A stretch of 64,000 nucleotides of DNA, taken from Voacanga thouarsii (Eukaryota; Streptophyta; Magnoliopsida; Gentianales; Apocynaceae). The DNA is taken from NCBI GenBank assembly GCA_026120185.1, contig JANUWF010001110.1, positions 535,001 through 599,000 on the forward strand. Reading direction: 5' to 3'. Shown piece after piece: positions 22,516 to 35,706 of this stretch. How positions within the stretch are numbered: position 1 is the stretch's first letter; each line of letters opens with the position of its first letter. Position numbers and translations under genes: made by a program. The notes under the pieces are model-generated. The model had not been told where the DNA came from. It saw nothing but the letters and a program-made list of their open reading frames with translations, and made no database searches.

Positions 22516-22989
22516 GATTTTTTTTAAGATTTCAGTTCGGTTCTATTGTTTCGGTTCAATACTTGTAAGTTGTATTATTGATTCAAAATCTGTTGTTGGA
22601 CTTCTAGTTAGATTTTTCTAATGGCTATTGGGGAAGTTTTCTTGGTATTAAATTGTTTTGATACTTATGTAATGGTTTTAAAATGTTTAGGCTTTAATTT
22701 GTATTAAAATTTATATTGGATTTAGGATTTATTTTGTATTGAGCCAGCTAAATAGGCCAGTTAAAGGGGATTTAATATTATATTAGACTTGGGTTAATGC
22801 TTAATAGGCTAGTCAAATTTGGATCTCTCAATTCAGTTTACAACCAAACCGAACCAAAATGAATCGAAATTATTTCAGTATGGTCAAAATGGTTTTCCTA
22901 ATAATTCGATTTGGTTCGGTTGTAATGAAAAAAATAAAAAAATCGAAAAAAAATCAAATTCCTAACCGAACAGCGAATGCACAACCCTA
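22302..22989. mobile_element. Non-autonomous hAT-like MITE (688 bp)
   Basis: Ends are TATGGCTGTGCA and TGCACAACCCTA, imperfect inverted repeats. Flanks are CTATCACC (22294-22301) and CTATCACT (22990-22997), a near-perfect 8-bp duplication of array sequence. The interior carries repeated TTCGGTTTGG / CGGTTCGG motifs near both ends and an (AT)n run at about 22485-22511. No transposase frame. Length and 8-bp duplication fit a hAT-derived MITE. Confidence 0.75.
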
Positions 22990-23882
22990 CTATCACTAAA
23001 TCAAGTTTTTCAAAATGCATATTGAGGTAAAAGAGACGAAGCATACTATTTGCGCCCTAGGCCTTCATCACCTTTTCTTATTAAGTAATCACCTACTCTT
23101 CTTTAAATTAGTCAAATTTGTTCACCAATGACAGTTTTAGTATCTTTGTACCTAAGCCTCATATAGGACTTAAAAACCTATCCTGGATTGCTATTTCGAA
23201 GTCTTTCACAACTTACATGTTACTTGAGAAGAAAGAAAGACTATTGATACGAGCTACTGAAGCACTGTTTCTATCATCAAATAATATTTTTCAAAATGCT
23301 TATTGAGGTAAAAGAGACCAAAGTATATTATTTACGCTTTTTGCCTTCATTACCTTTCTTTATTAACTGATTTCCTGCCATCCTTTAAATCAATCAAATT
23401 TATTTGCTAATGACAATTTTAGTATCTTTGCACCCAAGCCTCATACAAGGCTTGAATTGATATTTCGAAACAAAGCGCGACCTATATGCTACTCAAGAAG
23501 AAAGAAAAACCACTTACACAAGCTATGGAAGCTATGTTCCTATCACCAAACAGAGTCTTTTAAACTGCTTTTTGAGCTAAAAGAGACCAAACTATACTAG
23601 TTGCGCCCTCGGCCTTCATCACCTTTCCTTATTAACTGATCACCTGTCCTCCTTTAAATCAGTCAAATTCGTTTCCCATGTCAATTCTAATATCTTTGTA
23701 CTCATGCCTCATCCAAGGCTTTAAAATCAATCCTAGATTGTTATTTCGAAGCAAAGCACAGCCTACGCTACTGGAGAAGAAAGAAAGACTACTGACACAA
23801 GTTACTAAAACTCTGTTTCTATCACCAAGCGAAGTCTTTCCAAATGCTTTTTGAGGTCAAAGATATGAAGTATACTATTTGA
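22990..23882. repeat. Tandem repeat array (segment 4, right end)
   Basis: Units start at 23039, 23321, 23589 and 23868. The last one breaks after AAGTATACTATTTGAG, where family-A LTR-like sequence of segment Y' begins. Confidence 0.88.
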
Positions 23883-24907
23883 GATAAGTGTTATCCTTAT
23901 AATTTTGATTAAAATTTTAGTGAATTCTTTTACTAATTTAGGACCCGCGGACGTAAACTTATTGATTTTCAAATTGCATTACAATTTACTGTATTTGTTG
24001 AATTTCTTAATTTACAGACTGTCAAACTAATGCAACTATAATAGAAAAATTTAACAAAACCACAACATATTAATAAATCAAACTATACAATTACAATTTA
24101 AATTTAACTATGAAAATAAACTATTTATAACCAATTTTCTAGATGGTTGAAGTAAAAAATTTTTAGTAGTGAAACGAAAAGGTCGATCATTTGTTTCCTC
24201 TACAATGTAAAACAATAGAGTAGGTACTTCTGCAATTATTAAACACGGACCTATATATAAGTTATATGATTTTTGAATTATTTTTCTATGTCATTTTCTT
24301 GGTAGAGTATATGGAGATCCAAAAGAAAAAAAAAAGGTGAAGTTTTGTAGAGCATACTTATGTATAAGTTTTGTAGAGCATATGATTTATACTTATAGTA
24401 TGTAATATGCATGCATTTTTTTTAAAGTTTTATTGTTGTAAATATTGCATTACTTCAAGTTTATTAGTAACATAAAGATTAAATTATTATTAGACACTAT
24501 CCTCTGTAATAATTTAGAAAATGTTTAGTCACGGTTTTTTTTTTATTTTGTTCCAAAAGGTCTCATTCAATGTTAAATTATCGATTTAAGTGTGGGAGAT
24601 ATGAAATTTGGAACCTAACACTAGTTTTGGTTGATGGAAGTGGAAGAGAAAGAGAACAAATTATATTTTACCAAAAGGAAGTACTTTTGTTTACCTCATT
24701 TTGTTTTATATGAGAAGTGGAGGGAGAGAGGAGAGAGAATTATTAAGTTATTTTACTTGTTTACTTTTCATTATTTCTTATTTAATTTTTAAAGTAACAA
24801 TTGAGGTCAAAATGTGTCATTTGATGTTAGTTTAATCATTTTATGTATGTGGAGGATAGGTACTTGGTTTACTTTTGCTCCACTTCATACACTAACTAAA
24901 CAATGCA
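23883..24907. other. Segment Y', direct duplicate of 7426-8520
   Basis: Same order of features as 7426-8520: an LTR-A 3' end, then AATAAACTATTTATAACC, GAAAAGGTCGATCAT, a T-run, and ACTAACTAAACAATGC at the end. A deletion of roughly 80 bp near 24350-24400 distinguishes it. No gene. Confidence 0.75.
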
Positions 24908-27900
24908 AATTGAGTGGAACCTCTTATTTACATGTCAAGATTTTTTTTGTAATTTAGTGATTTGAAAGTTAGAGAGGCAGTTATTATATATTTATTTTGT
25001 TTATATTTTAGAGTGTAGTAATTTTTTTATTATTATAAACTTCGTTGTCCCTTTATATAACTTATTTTCTTTGTTATTCAATAAATTCTCTTATCTAGTT
25101 AAAAAAAAAAAACTAAACAGCATAAATATTACTATTTAAATTTATATTTATTTGCCCTTCTCTTTTCCTTTCATGATTTATCCCACCCATATATACTGTG
25201 AGTCAAAAGAGCAATTACAAAACCAAAGAAGGTGAGGGGTGGTGAATGCCTCTAAAAACTTTTAAAAAACTATGTGAGTTCTCCAACACTTTACCCGTTT
25301 GGATTTTCAACCCAAGTTTTATTGGCGGTTTGGCCATTTGTGTTCCAGATTTCCAGGTAACTGGAATTTGTATTTTGGATTGTGAAGAATCCTAACATGA
25401 AGTTCCCATCTTCAGATACAAGAGTCTGAGGCCAGTCGATCACCTTGGTTGAGTGTGCTTGTTGCTGCAACTGGAAGATGATTTAAACTTTGGTAACAAT
25501 ATAGTGAAAAATCAGCAAGAAAATTGAGTTGATAAAACCCATTTTGGGAGCTTTCATTTAGGCAAAAATATAAGCAGATAGTTATGCAAATTCAGTTAGG
25601 TTTTATAGTTTTGTAGGATCTTTGTTTACCATATAGTATAGATAGTATCCACGGCTTTGACTGAAGCTTGTGGCCCGTAATTTTTTGTACGAAAATTGCA
25701 CATCAATTTGCACACGCTACTTTAAAAACAATTTTATTTTATTAAAAATTAATTAATATAATAATTTATTTTAAATAATCTAATTATATATATTTGTATG
25801 GATTTGAATATAAATATTTTATGCAAAAAATGATATTATATTAATTTTATTTTTTAGTATGTGAGTTATTAGTAAAATATTTGGATAAATATGTATTTGA
25901 GAGATAAATTCAAAATTTGAAATTAATTTGGGATACAAAGAATTCTTAGTTTATGTTTGCCTGAATAAGAAGCTATTTTGCATGTTCTTTTACTGAGGAA
26001 AAATAACAAAGTTCAACATTTAAGGGAATGGTTGCCTTTCTAGGTCATAGTCAACAAATTTTCTCTAACCAACTAACTAAGTGGTGCTCCGTTAGATAGA
26101 AATATTTTTTATTAGGTAATAAATTTTAAATTTGATTTATATTCAATATTTTTGTTAGTTAAAAATATTTTAGTTCGATTTATAATTTTAATATGTATTT
26201 TGTAGCAGCGAAGAGTTTAACCGCCCTCTTCTCAAAATTTTAAAAATTTTTATTTTTATTTTAATAAAATCATTTTTTTTAAAAAATTATTATTTAATAT
26301 ATATATTTTTATATAATTTACTCATCAATTTCACGTTTCTGTTAGAATCCCTATAGCAAAGACCATGCTCAGTCACTCATTTCATGTGTTTGATTATCTC
26401 GTAATTGATGGTCACGTTCACGAAGGAGACCAATCAATGCTAGGCCCCAATAGACATATAACATTGTAAACATTTTGGGCTAATAATGATGCTAATAGAA
26501 GTTAGAGAAAATATACAAAGTTTTGGTAATTGGGAAAGTGATATTTTTAATTTCCAAAATCAATTGAACCAATCCAATGAGGAAGGAGGAAATTTTCAAG
26601 GTTTTGTATGTGTTTTATTGAGAAAGATGCCACGAGGAAATTTAAAAAAAAAAAAGAGTATAAAAATGAGGCGAGAGGTTGCGTTGAGATTTGGTGAGAG
26701 ATTATTTACATAAAAATGAGTATGAAGTTTAAAAAAAAAAATTATTTGCAATTGAATTGAATTTATAGAAATATATAGAATTTAATAATTAAGAAGTGAA
26801 GGATGATTCATATATAAAATTAACATTTATGTATGTGTTAAAAGGGAGGGACAATAAGAATGACATTTGTATGACTAAGAATGAGAATATATTGATAAAG
26901 TTAAAAAGATTGAAAATATTATTTGTAAAATTGGAAACCTATATATATATATATATAAAGAGTTGCAGAAGATTTCTGATGCGACACTTGGCACTTTCAT
27001 ATATTGACCGTTGGTAATATTGGATTTACATATAGATTTTTTTAAAAGAAATGTGATTTTTTTTAATTTAAAATATCAAATTATTTGAATTTAATGAATT
27101 CAGATCTTAACAAACATTAAATTTACATGAAGAACAAGGGGATGCGTTCTTTCAATTAAGTTAAGTTAATTTATTTACAAATTAATACTTCTCTTAATCA
27201 AATAAAAAGCCATCTCATTTAATTCGATACAAATGATTTGACGTGCATGGTATTTAATTTAAGATTATTTTTTTTAAAAATAAAGTAAAATTATCTTTTT
27301 TTTTCTTAAATAAAATATGAAGATTATTTAAATTCATTAAATTCATATGTAAATTACAACAACCCTTACAACGCACGGGAAATCAAATTAGTTTGAAGAA
27401 TTTTAGAAAAGAGGCAAGAAAAAGTAAACCAGCCATTCCACTCATTTGATCATTTAAGTGAAATTCCAACAAGGCCTAAGGGATTCATCTCTCTTATGTT
27501 TATTAAGTTGTTAACTTCATTAGCTATCAAGTACCATATTTATGATTATAAGATTATTCATTGGATAGTTTAGAATTAAAAAAATTTTATTTTTAAAAAA
27601 TTCATAAATATTCTATAAAAATTAATAAATTATATTGTTAAGATAATAGCATAACTATTAAGTATTTAATTAGCAATTTAGGGTAATCCTAAAAGTATTA
27701 AAAAAAAAAAAAAAAATTATGATCAAGTTCGTAACGGAAGCAGACAGGCAACAACAATCACTTTCCTACCTTTGGTCGATAGTGCAATTAGTTTTTCTTG
27801 ACAGATGCTTCAGCAAGCTTTGTTGGGTATTTTCTGACTTTGATGGACTTATCTTGGATTGGGTCATTTTCTTGTGGATTCTTACTGATGGGCTCTTTTG

Positions 27901-28691
27901 AGCCCAATTGAGATGTTAGAATATTGGCATTGAACTGAATCACTAATTATAAATAGGATTTGGGTCTGCGTAATTTTAGTACGAAATTTATACAAAAATT
28001 TCATTACTCAAACTAGAAAGTAAAAAAAATCTAACAACAATAAAAAAAAGATTATGTGTTAGTTTTTGTTAGTAAAATGATATTATTTTTGCCATATTGA
28101 AGCTTGTTCATTGGATTGTGATTGTTATTAATACAATTGTGAGTTACATTCATGCAATTTTTACTATTTTTATAAATTATAAGTGATGTTCATGTAATCG
28201 AGAGTAATGTGCATATAATTGTAATTATTATTTATATAATCATGACAAATGTTTGTAATTAACTGTAATTTTTGTATACCAAATGGTACGATCTCAAATC
28301 CATATATACGAACGGAGAGGTGAGGACTTAAATTTTAAGTATCTAAATTAATTTTCAGAAAGAAAAGGAAGGGAATGAGAGGGAAATAAAGAGATTAATT
28401 TTAGTATGAAAATTTTAATATTTTTCATATAAAAATGGGTAGAAACGAAAAGAAAGGAAATCCTATTTAATGAAGTTTATTGAATAATCTAAAATATCTC
28501 TAATAAATATAGAATATAATATAATTATATAAAATTAGTGGGTAAAAATATTAATCCAAATTTCACATTTTTTCTTTCTTTTCCTTTCTTTAAATGTTAT
28601 ATTTAACATTTACTTTATTTTTTCCTTCATATATCCAACCAAACATCATAAGTAATAAGTGGACTTCTCTCCTTATTTTCTCTTTCCTTTC
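24908..28691. other. Host intergenic DNA with segment X' and a MITE; no gene recognised
   Basis: AT-rich. 26750-26860 and 27530-27890 resemble 1060-1620 (segment X). A ~340-bp inverted-repeat MITE-like copy lies at about 27962-28304, and a partial one near 25670-25730. Short (AT)n runs occur at 26938-26956. Bases 25230-25520 are less AT-rich and could be remnant exon sequence, but no frame or motif is convincing. Confidence 0.6.
27962..28304. repeat. MITE-like inverted-repeat element, copy 1
   Basis: Ends GGGTCTGCGTAATTTTAGTAC and (reverse complement of the right end) GGATTTGAGATCGTACCATTTGG. The interior is made of repeated AATTGTNANTATTATT-like words. It resembles the copies at 36822-37117 and 54001-54313. 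Confidence 0.5.
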
Positions 28692-29673
28692 TATTAGGAC
28701 TTATATTGTTGTGACTTTAACAAGGCCCTTGGACATACTGGTGATTTCCTAAGTTCGTTTAAGAGTTAGCATAATTGGCACAGTTTGATGATGTGTGAAT
28801 TTGTGGTGAATTTAGAGATTGATATCTGCAAAAGATTCTAAAAGAAAATATCTAGCAAAGATCTCAAAAATATTTGTAGAAAATTTAGTAAAGGATCTAG
28901 AGATAAATCAAGAAGAGATCTTGTGCTGCAGAAGACAAATTCAAGAAGGAAAGAAATTGCATTGCATTTAGGAAACCTATGAAGAAAGCACGACTTTAGC
29001 AGTTTCCTAATTCAATAAAACTACTATACCTCTGTCATATATACATATAAATACCGACTCAGAAGAAAAGGGGACAATGAGTTTAGAGAGAGAAAATTCT
29101 TCCTTTAGTGAGTTGAGTAAAACATATAGAGTGAGATTCATGCTTACATATTGAGAAGGTTTGATGCAAACAATTGTTGCAATGCTGCTATGATTCTCTG
29201 TTAAGAGTTTGCATTAAAGATTTAAGTTTAATTACTTCAATATTGCTTATTCTTAAGTTGAGGCGTGAATCAAACAAATTTCATAAAAGCGATCACTTCT
29301 CTAGAGAGGACGTTCCTGTTGTTAAACAATGATCATTTGATTTGCTTCAATATTGGTTGATGAGAGATCAATTATGATGATTGAGTTCAACAATGCTCTT
29401 CTACAAGATTGACAGAAAGAGTAATATATTGTGTTCTTATTAGATTCCATTAAGGACACTTGGTGAAAGGAGATAAGTATTACCATTGTAATTTTTGTTA
29501 AAGTTTAATGGATTCTTTTTACTAGTTTTAGACCCACAGATATAGGCTTGTTAACAACTGAACTGCGTTACTAATTTGCTATATTTGTTAGACTCTTTAT
29601 TTTACTATTTATCAAATTAACTTTAATAGGAAGTTTAACAAAATCACAGAAAGTTAGCAATTTAAACCTAACA
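28692..29673 (+). repeat. 5' LTR of the family-A Copia
   Basis: Starts TATTAGGACTTATATTG (the matching 3' LTR start is TGTTAGGACTTATGTTG) and ends TTTAAACCTAACA. About 40 bp longer than the 3' LTR, mostly from one insertion near the end (AACAAAATCACAGAAAGTTAG). Confidence 0.88.
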
Positions 29674-29699
29674 AGTGGTATCAGAGTAGTTCATTATAT

Positions 29700-30790
29700 T
29701 GAAATTACTAATAATATAGCAGGTGAGATTTGAAAATTTGGTTTGAAAATGTTTGGACTAGTAGATGAAAGATACTCTGTCGCAAGACCACTATTGCTAA
29801 AGAGTACAAAGTTTGCATATTGAAAGATTAGGATAAAAATCTTTATCTAAAGTTAGGATATTGCTGCAAGAAATGCTATTCAGAATGAATTAAAACCACC
29901 ATCAAAAGAAGGTACTAGTTCTGAAGTTTTTTTTTTTAAACAATCAGAGAATGGACAGATGAAGAATGTTGTCTTACTAATGCTAATGCTAAAGCATTAA
30001 ATATAATCTTTCTGTTGTCAGGTAAGAAGAGTTCAAGTTAATCTCAACTTGTCAAATTGCTAAAGAAGTATAGGATAAATTGCAAACTATATTCAAAGGA
30101 ACATCTCTATTCAAATGTCAAAGTGACAACTGTTGACAACTCAATTTGAGGACATAAGATGGTGCTATAGTGAAACTGATTGCAAAAGAGGGGAAATCGG
30201 CCATATTAAAATGATTTGTGATCCCAAATAAGTTCGGTGTAGGATCATGGGATGGGTGAACATAAGATGTTCGGTAATAAACTGAGGGATATTACAAATC
30301 AAGTATATAAACTTGGTAAAGAATATTCTGAAGACAAGTTGAGTTAGAAAAGGCTAAGATTATTACCACTAAGGTTTTAAGATAAAGTAGATGCCATTGA
30401 AGAGTGTAGAGAAATGTCAACAATATGATTAGATGAGCTAATAGGTTCTTTACAAACTTATAAGATGAATCTTCAATCTCAGGCCAAGTCCAAAAAGAAA
30501 GATGTTGCATTGAAAGCTAAAGAAGAGTCTGAGTAGAACAAAGACTCTGATGAGGAAATAGGATGTTGACAAGAAGGTTCAACAAAATGTTGAAAAGACG
30601 TAAGTAGATGAATAAACCATTTGGTATAACTTTCAATAGGAAGCCTGAGATTTCATAGAACACAAACACAAAGCTAAAATCCATAGAAGACAAAAACACT
30701 TCGAAAGGACCAAAATGTCATGAATGTGGTAAAATTGGTTATATTCACATTGATTGTGGAAATTTGAAGAAGAAATCAAAAAAATAAATC
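29700..30790 (+). pseudogene. Family-A gag remnant with mutated zinc knuckle
   Basis: Capsid (UBN2-type) fragments read WTDEECCLTNANAKALNII and later LITAKVLR-like pieces with many stops. The nucleocapsid zinc knuckle at about 30715-30765 reads CHECGKIGYIHIDC: the first two Cys and the last Cys are kept, but the conserved His at the CX2CX4H position is Tyr. The protein would not fold a proper CCHC knuckle. Confidence 0.7.
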
Positions 30791-31188
30791 TTACGGCACT
30801 ATTCTAAGTGAATGAGAGGACGATGCTTAGGATTATCTAGATGAGTTGAGTTATGATGAAACTGATGATTTTTCGGTTAATCAATTAATGTTGTATTTAA
30901 TGCAGTAGTCAAGGTAGATCTAAGTGCATAAGCTGCTAAAAATAATGAGGATATATCTGACAATGATGATGAGGAAATGCCACCAGAAGCGCTTTTGGAT
31001 AGATGTGAGTTGATGTACTAAAAATGGTGTGAAGAAGTGAAATAAATCAAACTATTGAAGAAAAGGTTGAAAAGCTTAATCAATTGTTTAGTGATTAACA
31101 ACAAACAATAAGGATGTATGAAAAGGAAACTTACCAAAAAGAGAAGGAATAGAGGTTCAGTGACCAGCAGGTACAGAAGTCCAATCAG

Positions 31189-34100
31189 TTGTTAATGGAT
31201 GCTGAATTAGCTATCAAAAGATTGAATATGGGAGAAGCTAAACTGGATGATGTATTGCCCTTTGGAAAATCACTTCTAGATAAAACTAGTTTGGGCTGTG
31301 AAAAATCTAACAAGAATGCTATGGCACATCATACAATTCTAACAGTTGTTAAGAAAAAAAGGGCAACTAAGAAAATTCAGACAAAAGCCCAAGAAGCTTC
31401 TATTTATTATGACTATTGTTCTTTTGCAGGTTATAGGTGGAAGAATTATTTCAAGAGATTTAAAGATCTTTAATATGGTTGAAAATATGTTAAACTTGAA
31501 TTTAACAAAAGCAAAAAATCCAAAAGTGAAGCATGTCTAGACCAGAAAGGCTGAAATTAAGGTACATATAGTACACATATCTCTAAAAGCTACAACAGAG
31601 AATATGGTATTTTGATAGTAGTTGCTTGAAACACATGACAGGAAGGAAGGAATTTCTAATAGACTATGATTGCAAAAGTGGTGGATCAGTCACGTTTAGT
31701 GATGGTTCAAAGACCCAGTTATCAGAACATATATGCTTAGCATTAAAGACATACCAAAACTTAGAACTTTGCATGTGGGCAGTCTAAAAGCAAATCTAAT
31801 AGGCATCAATCAATTGTGTAATGATAACATGTTAGTCAAATTTGATAAAGTTAAGTGTCTTGTTGTTGACAAAATTATGGATTGTGTGATTACTGGAGAT
31901 AGGACATCTAACAATTATTATCAAATATGCATGTCAAATTCGCATAATTGTATGTTATTTAAGTATGATGAAGTTGAATTATGGCATTAGAAGTTAGGAC
32001 ATGTTACTTATAATTAGTTGGAATTACTGAGTTCGACAAGAGTTGCTTGTAGACTACCTAAGTTAGGTAAGGTCAATAAAAACATTTGTAGTTCATGTTA
32101 AAATGGCAAGTAAGTAAAAGTGTCACATGTAGGAGTTCAACAAATTGCTATAGCATCACTTCTCGAACTCATTCGCACAGATTTGTTCGGACCAACTCAT
32201 ATAAAAAATATTGGAGAAAAAAGGTATATCATGGTATGCATTGATGATTATTCCAGATTTACATAGGTGAATTTCTTGAGACAAAAATCGGATGCCTTCG
32301 AAGCTTTTTAGAAATTGAGTTGAAGTATGCAAGCTCATAAATGTACAAAGGCAAAGAGGATAAGAAATGACCATGGAAGAGAGTTTGATAATATATTATT
32401 CAATGATTTCTAAGTCAAGAATGGAATTTAATAAGAATTTTCAGCACCTAAGACACTTCAATAAAATGGTGTTGCTAAAAGGAAGAATAGAACTATACAG
32501 GAAATGGAAAGGGTCATGTTGAATGCCAAAAAATTGCCACATAAATAGTAGGCAGAAACGGTGAATATTGCAATACACATTATAAATTGAACATATTTTA
32601 GGCTACACACCAAGAAAACAACTTATAAAATTTAGAATGGTCAAAAACCACAGCTGAACTACTTCTATGTGTTTGGAAATAAGTGTTATATTCAGAATGA
32701 CAGGAAAGTTGGGAAAGTTTAATGAAAGAAATGATGAAAGAATCTTTCTTGGATATTCTAACAATAGCAGAACATTTTGTGTGTTCACCAAAAGAACTTA
32801 AGTTGTTATAGAATTAATTAATGTTGTTGTTGAAGATATTTCATTAGAAAGTGTGAGAAGAAAGATATCATACGTAGATAATGATGAGCTTGTTCAAACT
32901 ATTGAAGAAGATCCAATCTCAGAAGGTATTTACAATGAAAGTGAAGAAAATTTTGTCAAAGAATAGGAAGCTGTTCAACAAAAGCCTTCATCATCCAAAA
33001 TAAAGAAGAATTATCCAATTGACTTAATTATTGGAAGTGTGGATGAGTAAAAAGAAGATAAGAGATAGATTGAAAGTTGATTATAAGGAAATGGTCAAGT
33101 ATACTTATTACACTTCGATCCTGAAGCCAAAAAATGTCAAAAAAATTTTGATAGATAAACATTAGATTGTTGCAATACAAGATGAACTATAATAATTTGA
33201 AAGAAATGATGTATAGGAACTTTTGCCTAGACCAAAAGATGTCCATGTGATTGGTACCAAGTGGGTATTTCGAAGCAAAATAGATGAATTTGGTAACATT
33301 ACAAGAAACAAGGCAAGATTAATTGTACAATATTACACATAAGTTGAAGGTGTTGACTTTGAGGAAACATTTGCTTATGTAGTAAGGTTGGAATTTGACA
33401 TACTATTACTTGTAGTAACTTGTGCTAAAAACTTCATACTTCAACAAATAGATGTGAATAGTGCATTCTTGAATCAATTTTTATAGGAAGAAGTATATAT
33501 TGAACAACCTAAAGATTTGTCAGTCCTAAGTTTCCAGATCATATGTAAAGATTAAAGAAAGTTCTATATGGCTTAAAGCAAGTGCTTCGAGCATGGTATG
33601 AAAGGCTTACAAACTATTTGCTCAGATGAGGATATAAATGAGAGGGAGCTGATAAGACAATGTTTGTCAAGAAAACTAGAATAGATTTTATTATTGTGCA
33701 AATCTATGTTAACGACATAGTGTTTGTGTCTATATCAAGACAGATGTCCAAAGATTTTGTTGAGCTCATGCAAACAAAGTTTGAAATAAGTATGATTGGC
33801 AAGCTAATATTTTTTACAGATCAAGCAAATAAAGGATAGTATCTTTATATCTCAAACTAAGTATGCCGACAATTTAGTCAAGAAGTTCAATATTGAAGTA
33901 TCAAAATCTGTCAGAACACCTATAAATGTTTTATAAAAGTTAACAAAGAATGACAAGGATAAAAGATTAAGCAACATCTATATAGAAGTATGATTGGGGG
34001 ATTGCTATATTTTATAGCAAGTCATCCTGATATCAGCAATATTGTTAATATCTATGCAAGATATCTAGTAAGTTCTAAGGAGTCACACTTGAAAGCTATC

Positions 34101-34620
34101 AGAGAATCTTGAAGTTTTCGTGTTATATTTTCGAGTATGGTATTTACCTTAGTAAGGACTTTAACACACTTTTATTTGGATATAGTGATGCAGACTGGGC
34201 AGGTAATTGTGATGATCGCAAGAGTACATCCTACGATTATTTTTATCTAAGAAACAGTCTTGTATTTTGGTTTAACAAGAAATAGAATTGCATATCTTTG
34301 TCAACTGTAGAAGTCGAATACATTTTAGTAGGAAGTTGTTGCACTCATTTGTTGTGGATGAAACAGATGTTAGGAGATTATGGTGTTGGTCAATAAGAGT
34401 TAATTATTTATTGTGACAATGTAAGTGTTTATTAATATTTCTAAGAATCTAGTTTAACATAGTAGAACGAAGCATATTGACATAAGACATCACTTTATCA
34501 GAAAGCTTGTTGAATAACGAATTGTGAAAATTGAATATGTTCCGACTTAGAAGTAACTGGTTGACATTTTCACAAAATTACTTGATGCTACGCAATTCGA
34601 AGAATTGCGAAAAGCATTAT
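31189..34620 (+). pseudogene. Family-A Copia pol remnant (protease, integrase, reverse transcriptase, RNase H)
   Basis: A coiled linker (31189-31473) leads into protease with FDSSCLKHMTG near 31610 (active-site Asp kept, usual Gly is Ser). Integrase pieces: LGHVTYN near 31995, LIRTDLFGPTH at 32170 and KRKNRTIQEM at 32477. Reverse transcriptase: TKWVFRSKIDEFGN near 33260, NKARLIVQ, and YVND near 33705 where YVDD is expected. RNase H fragments continue to 34600 (VDIFTKLLDATQFEELRKAL). In-frame stops are numerous and lie mainly where the family has Gln (for example 32430-32475, where QQ and QQNG become stops). Confidence 0.85.
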
Positions 34621-35706
34621 GACTTTACTTACTCTGACATATATCACTTTGTGTTAAACTTTATATATAAAAGAATTTCTTTTGATGCTTATTTTGTTTA
34701 TTTTGTTAAATCAGAAAACACAAAAAAGGGAAAACTACTTGGTATATGTTCAAAGATATTTTGCAGGCATGCAAGAGTTTTGACATGACTATAACTCTTG
34801 CATGACTATAACTCATGTCGCAGCAATCTCAGACATAACTCTTGCATCCATTATGCTGAATGTTGTATTGATCATCCCCAAGATCAACAAGTAGATCATC
34901 CATTATACTGAATATCTTCTACAAGCACTTTGCTATTGCTCTATCTCTGCTTGTTGGCCGAATATTTGTGTGCTTGTCCTACTCATCTTCAACTTTCTCT
35001 GATAAGATTGTCAGGGATTTGAAAATTCTTTATCCATCTTTGAAGAAACTATCTATGCCAAACTCTTCTGCTCCACTCAAGACCTTAATCAAGAAATCTT
35101 CACAACTTTAGAGTCAAGCCTCAATCAAGTCCATAACTACTAAGTTTGCTACTAAGCCTTCTAGTCTAAAACTAATTCCTCAGAGTTCTTGTACTACTAC
35201 CCCTTTTATCTTAGCTCAGCTTAATCAGAGCAATCCTTAGTGGATCATCGTACTACAAAAGTTGCCGATGTGTTGAAAAAAATTCAGTAGGTTTAATTGG
35301 ATTAGATGACTTCATATAAGGTTCTAACTCGTACCCATGAGGAGTCATCTAACTGATACTGTTTGGCTTTGTTTACTTCAAAAAAGGGGAGTAGTAGTGG
35401 TTAATTGATTGATTGCTTGGAAGTCTCTGTTTGAACATTTCTACTATTTCTGGTATTTCATAGTGATTGTTAACTAATTCATTGATGGTTCGTTGAACAA
35501 TTTGATTTGTTGAACACAACATATTTTTAGGTGTTGTAATAATGAATAGGTCTACTTGCACTATTTGCTATTTTAGATATTTTTTCTAAAAGCCATATTT
35601 GCTACAATATTGGGGCACAATTGTACTATGTTGAATGTTGTGTAGGAGCTTGTGTTGCTAGATTATAGCAAATGGTTTTGCATCAAAGAGTGTTAAAGAG
35701 GAAGAT
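34621..35706 (+). pseudogene. Post-pol region of family-A Copia with remnant of extra ORF
   Basis: Between the end of RNase H and the 3' LTR. The pieces SSLKLIPQSS (35165-35195) and VADVLKKIQ followed by SYKVLTRTHEE (35255-35350) align with the C-terminal part of the minus-strand post-pol ORF at 9650-9900, including spacing. The N-terminal domain part is not recognisable here. This supports an extra third ORF as a feature of the family. Confidence 0.55.

Noticed and set aside
26486..26713. A frame with IQSFGNWESD that recalls the FGNWES start of RIN4/NOI-type proteins.
   Set aside because: Only a handful of residues match; the rest of the NOI motif (PYT.YF) is absent and the frame ends in poly-Lys from an A run.
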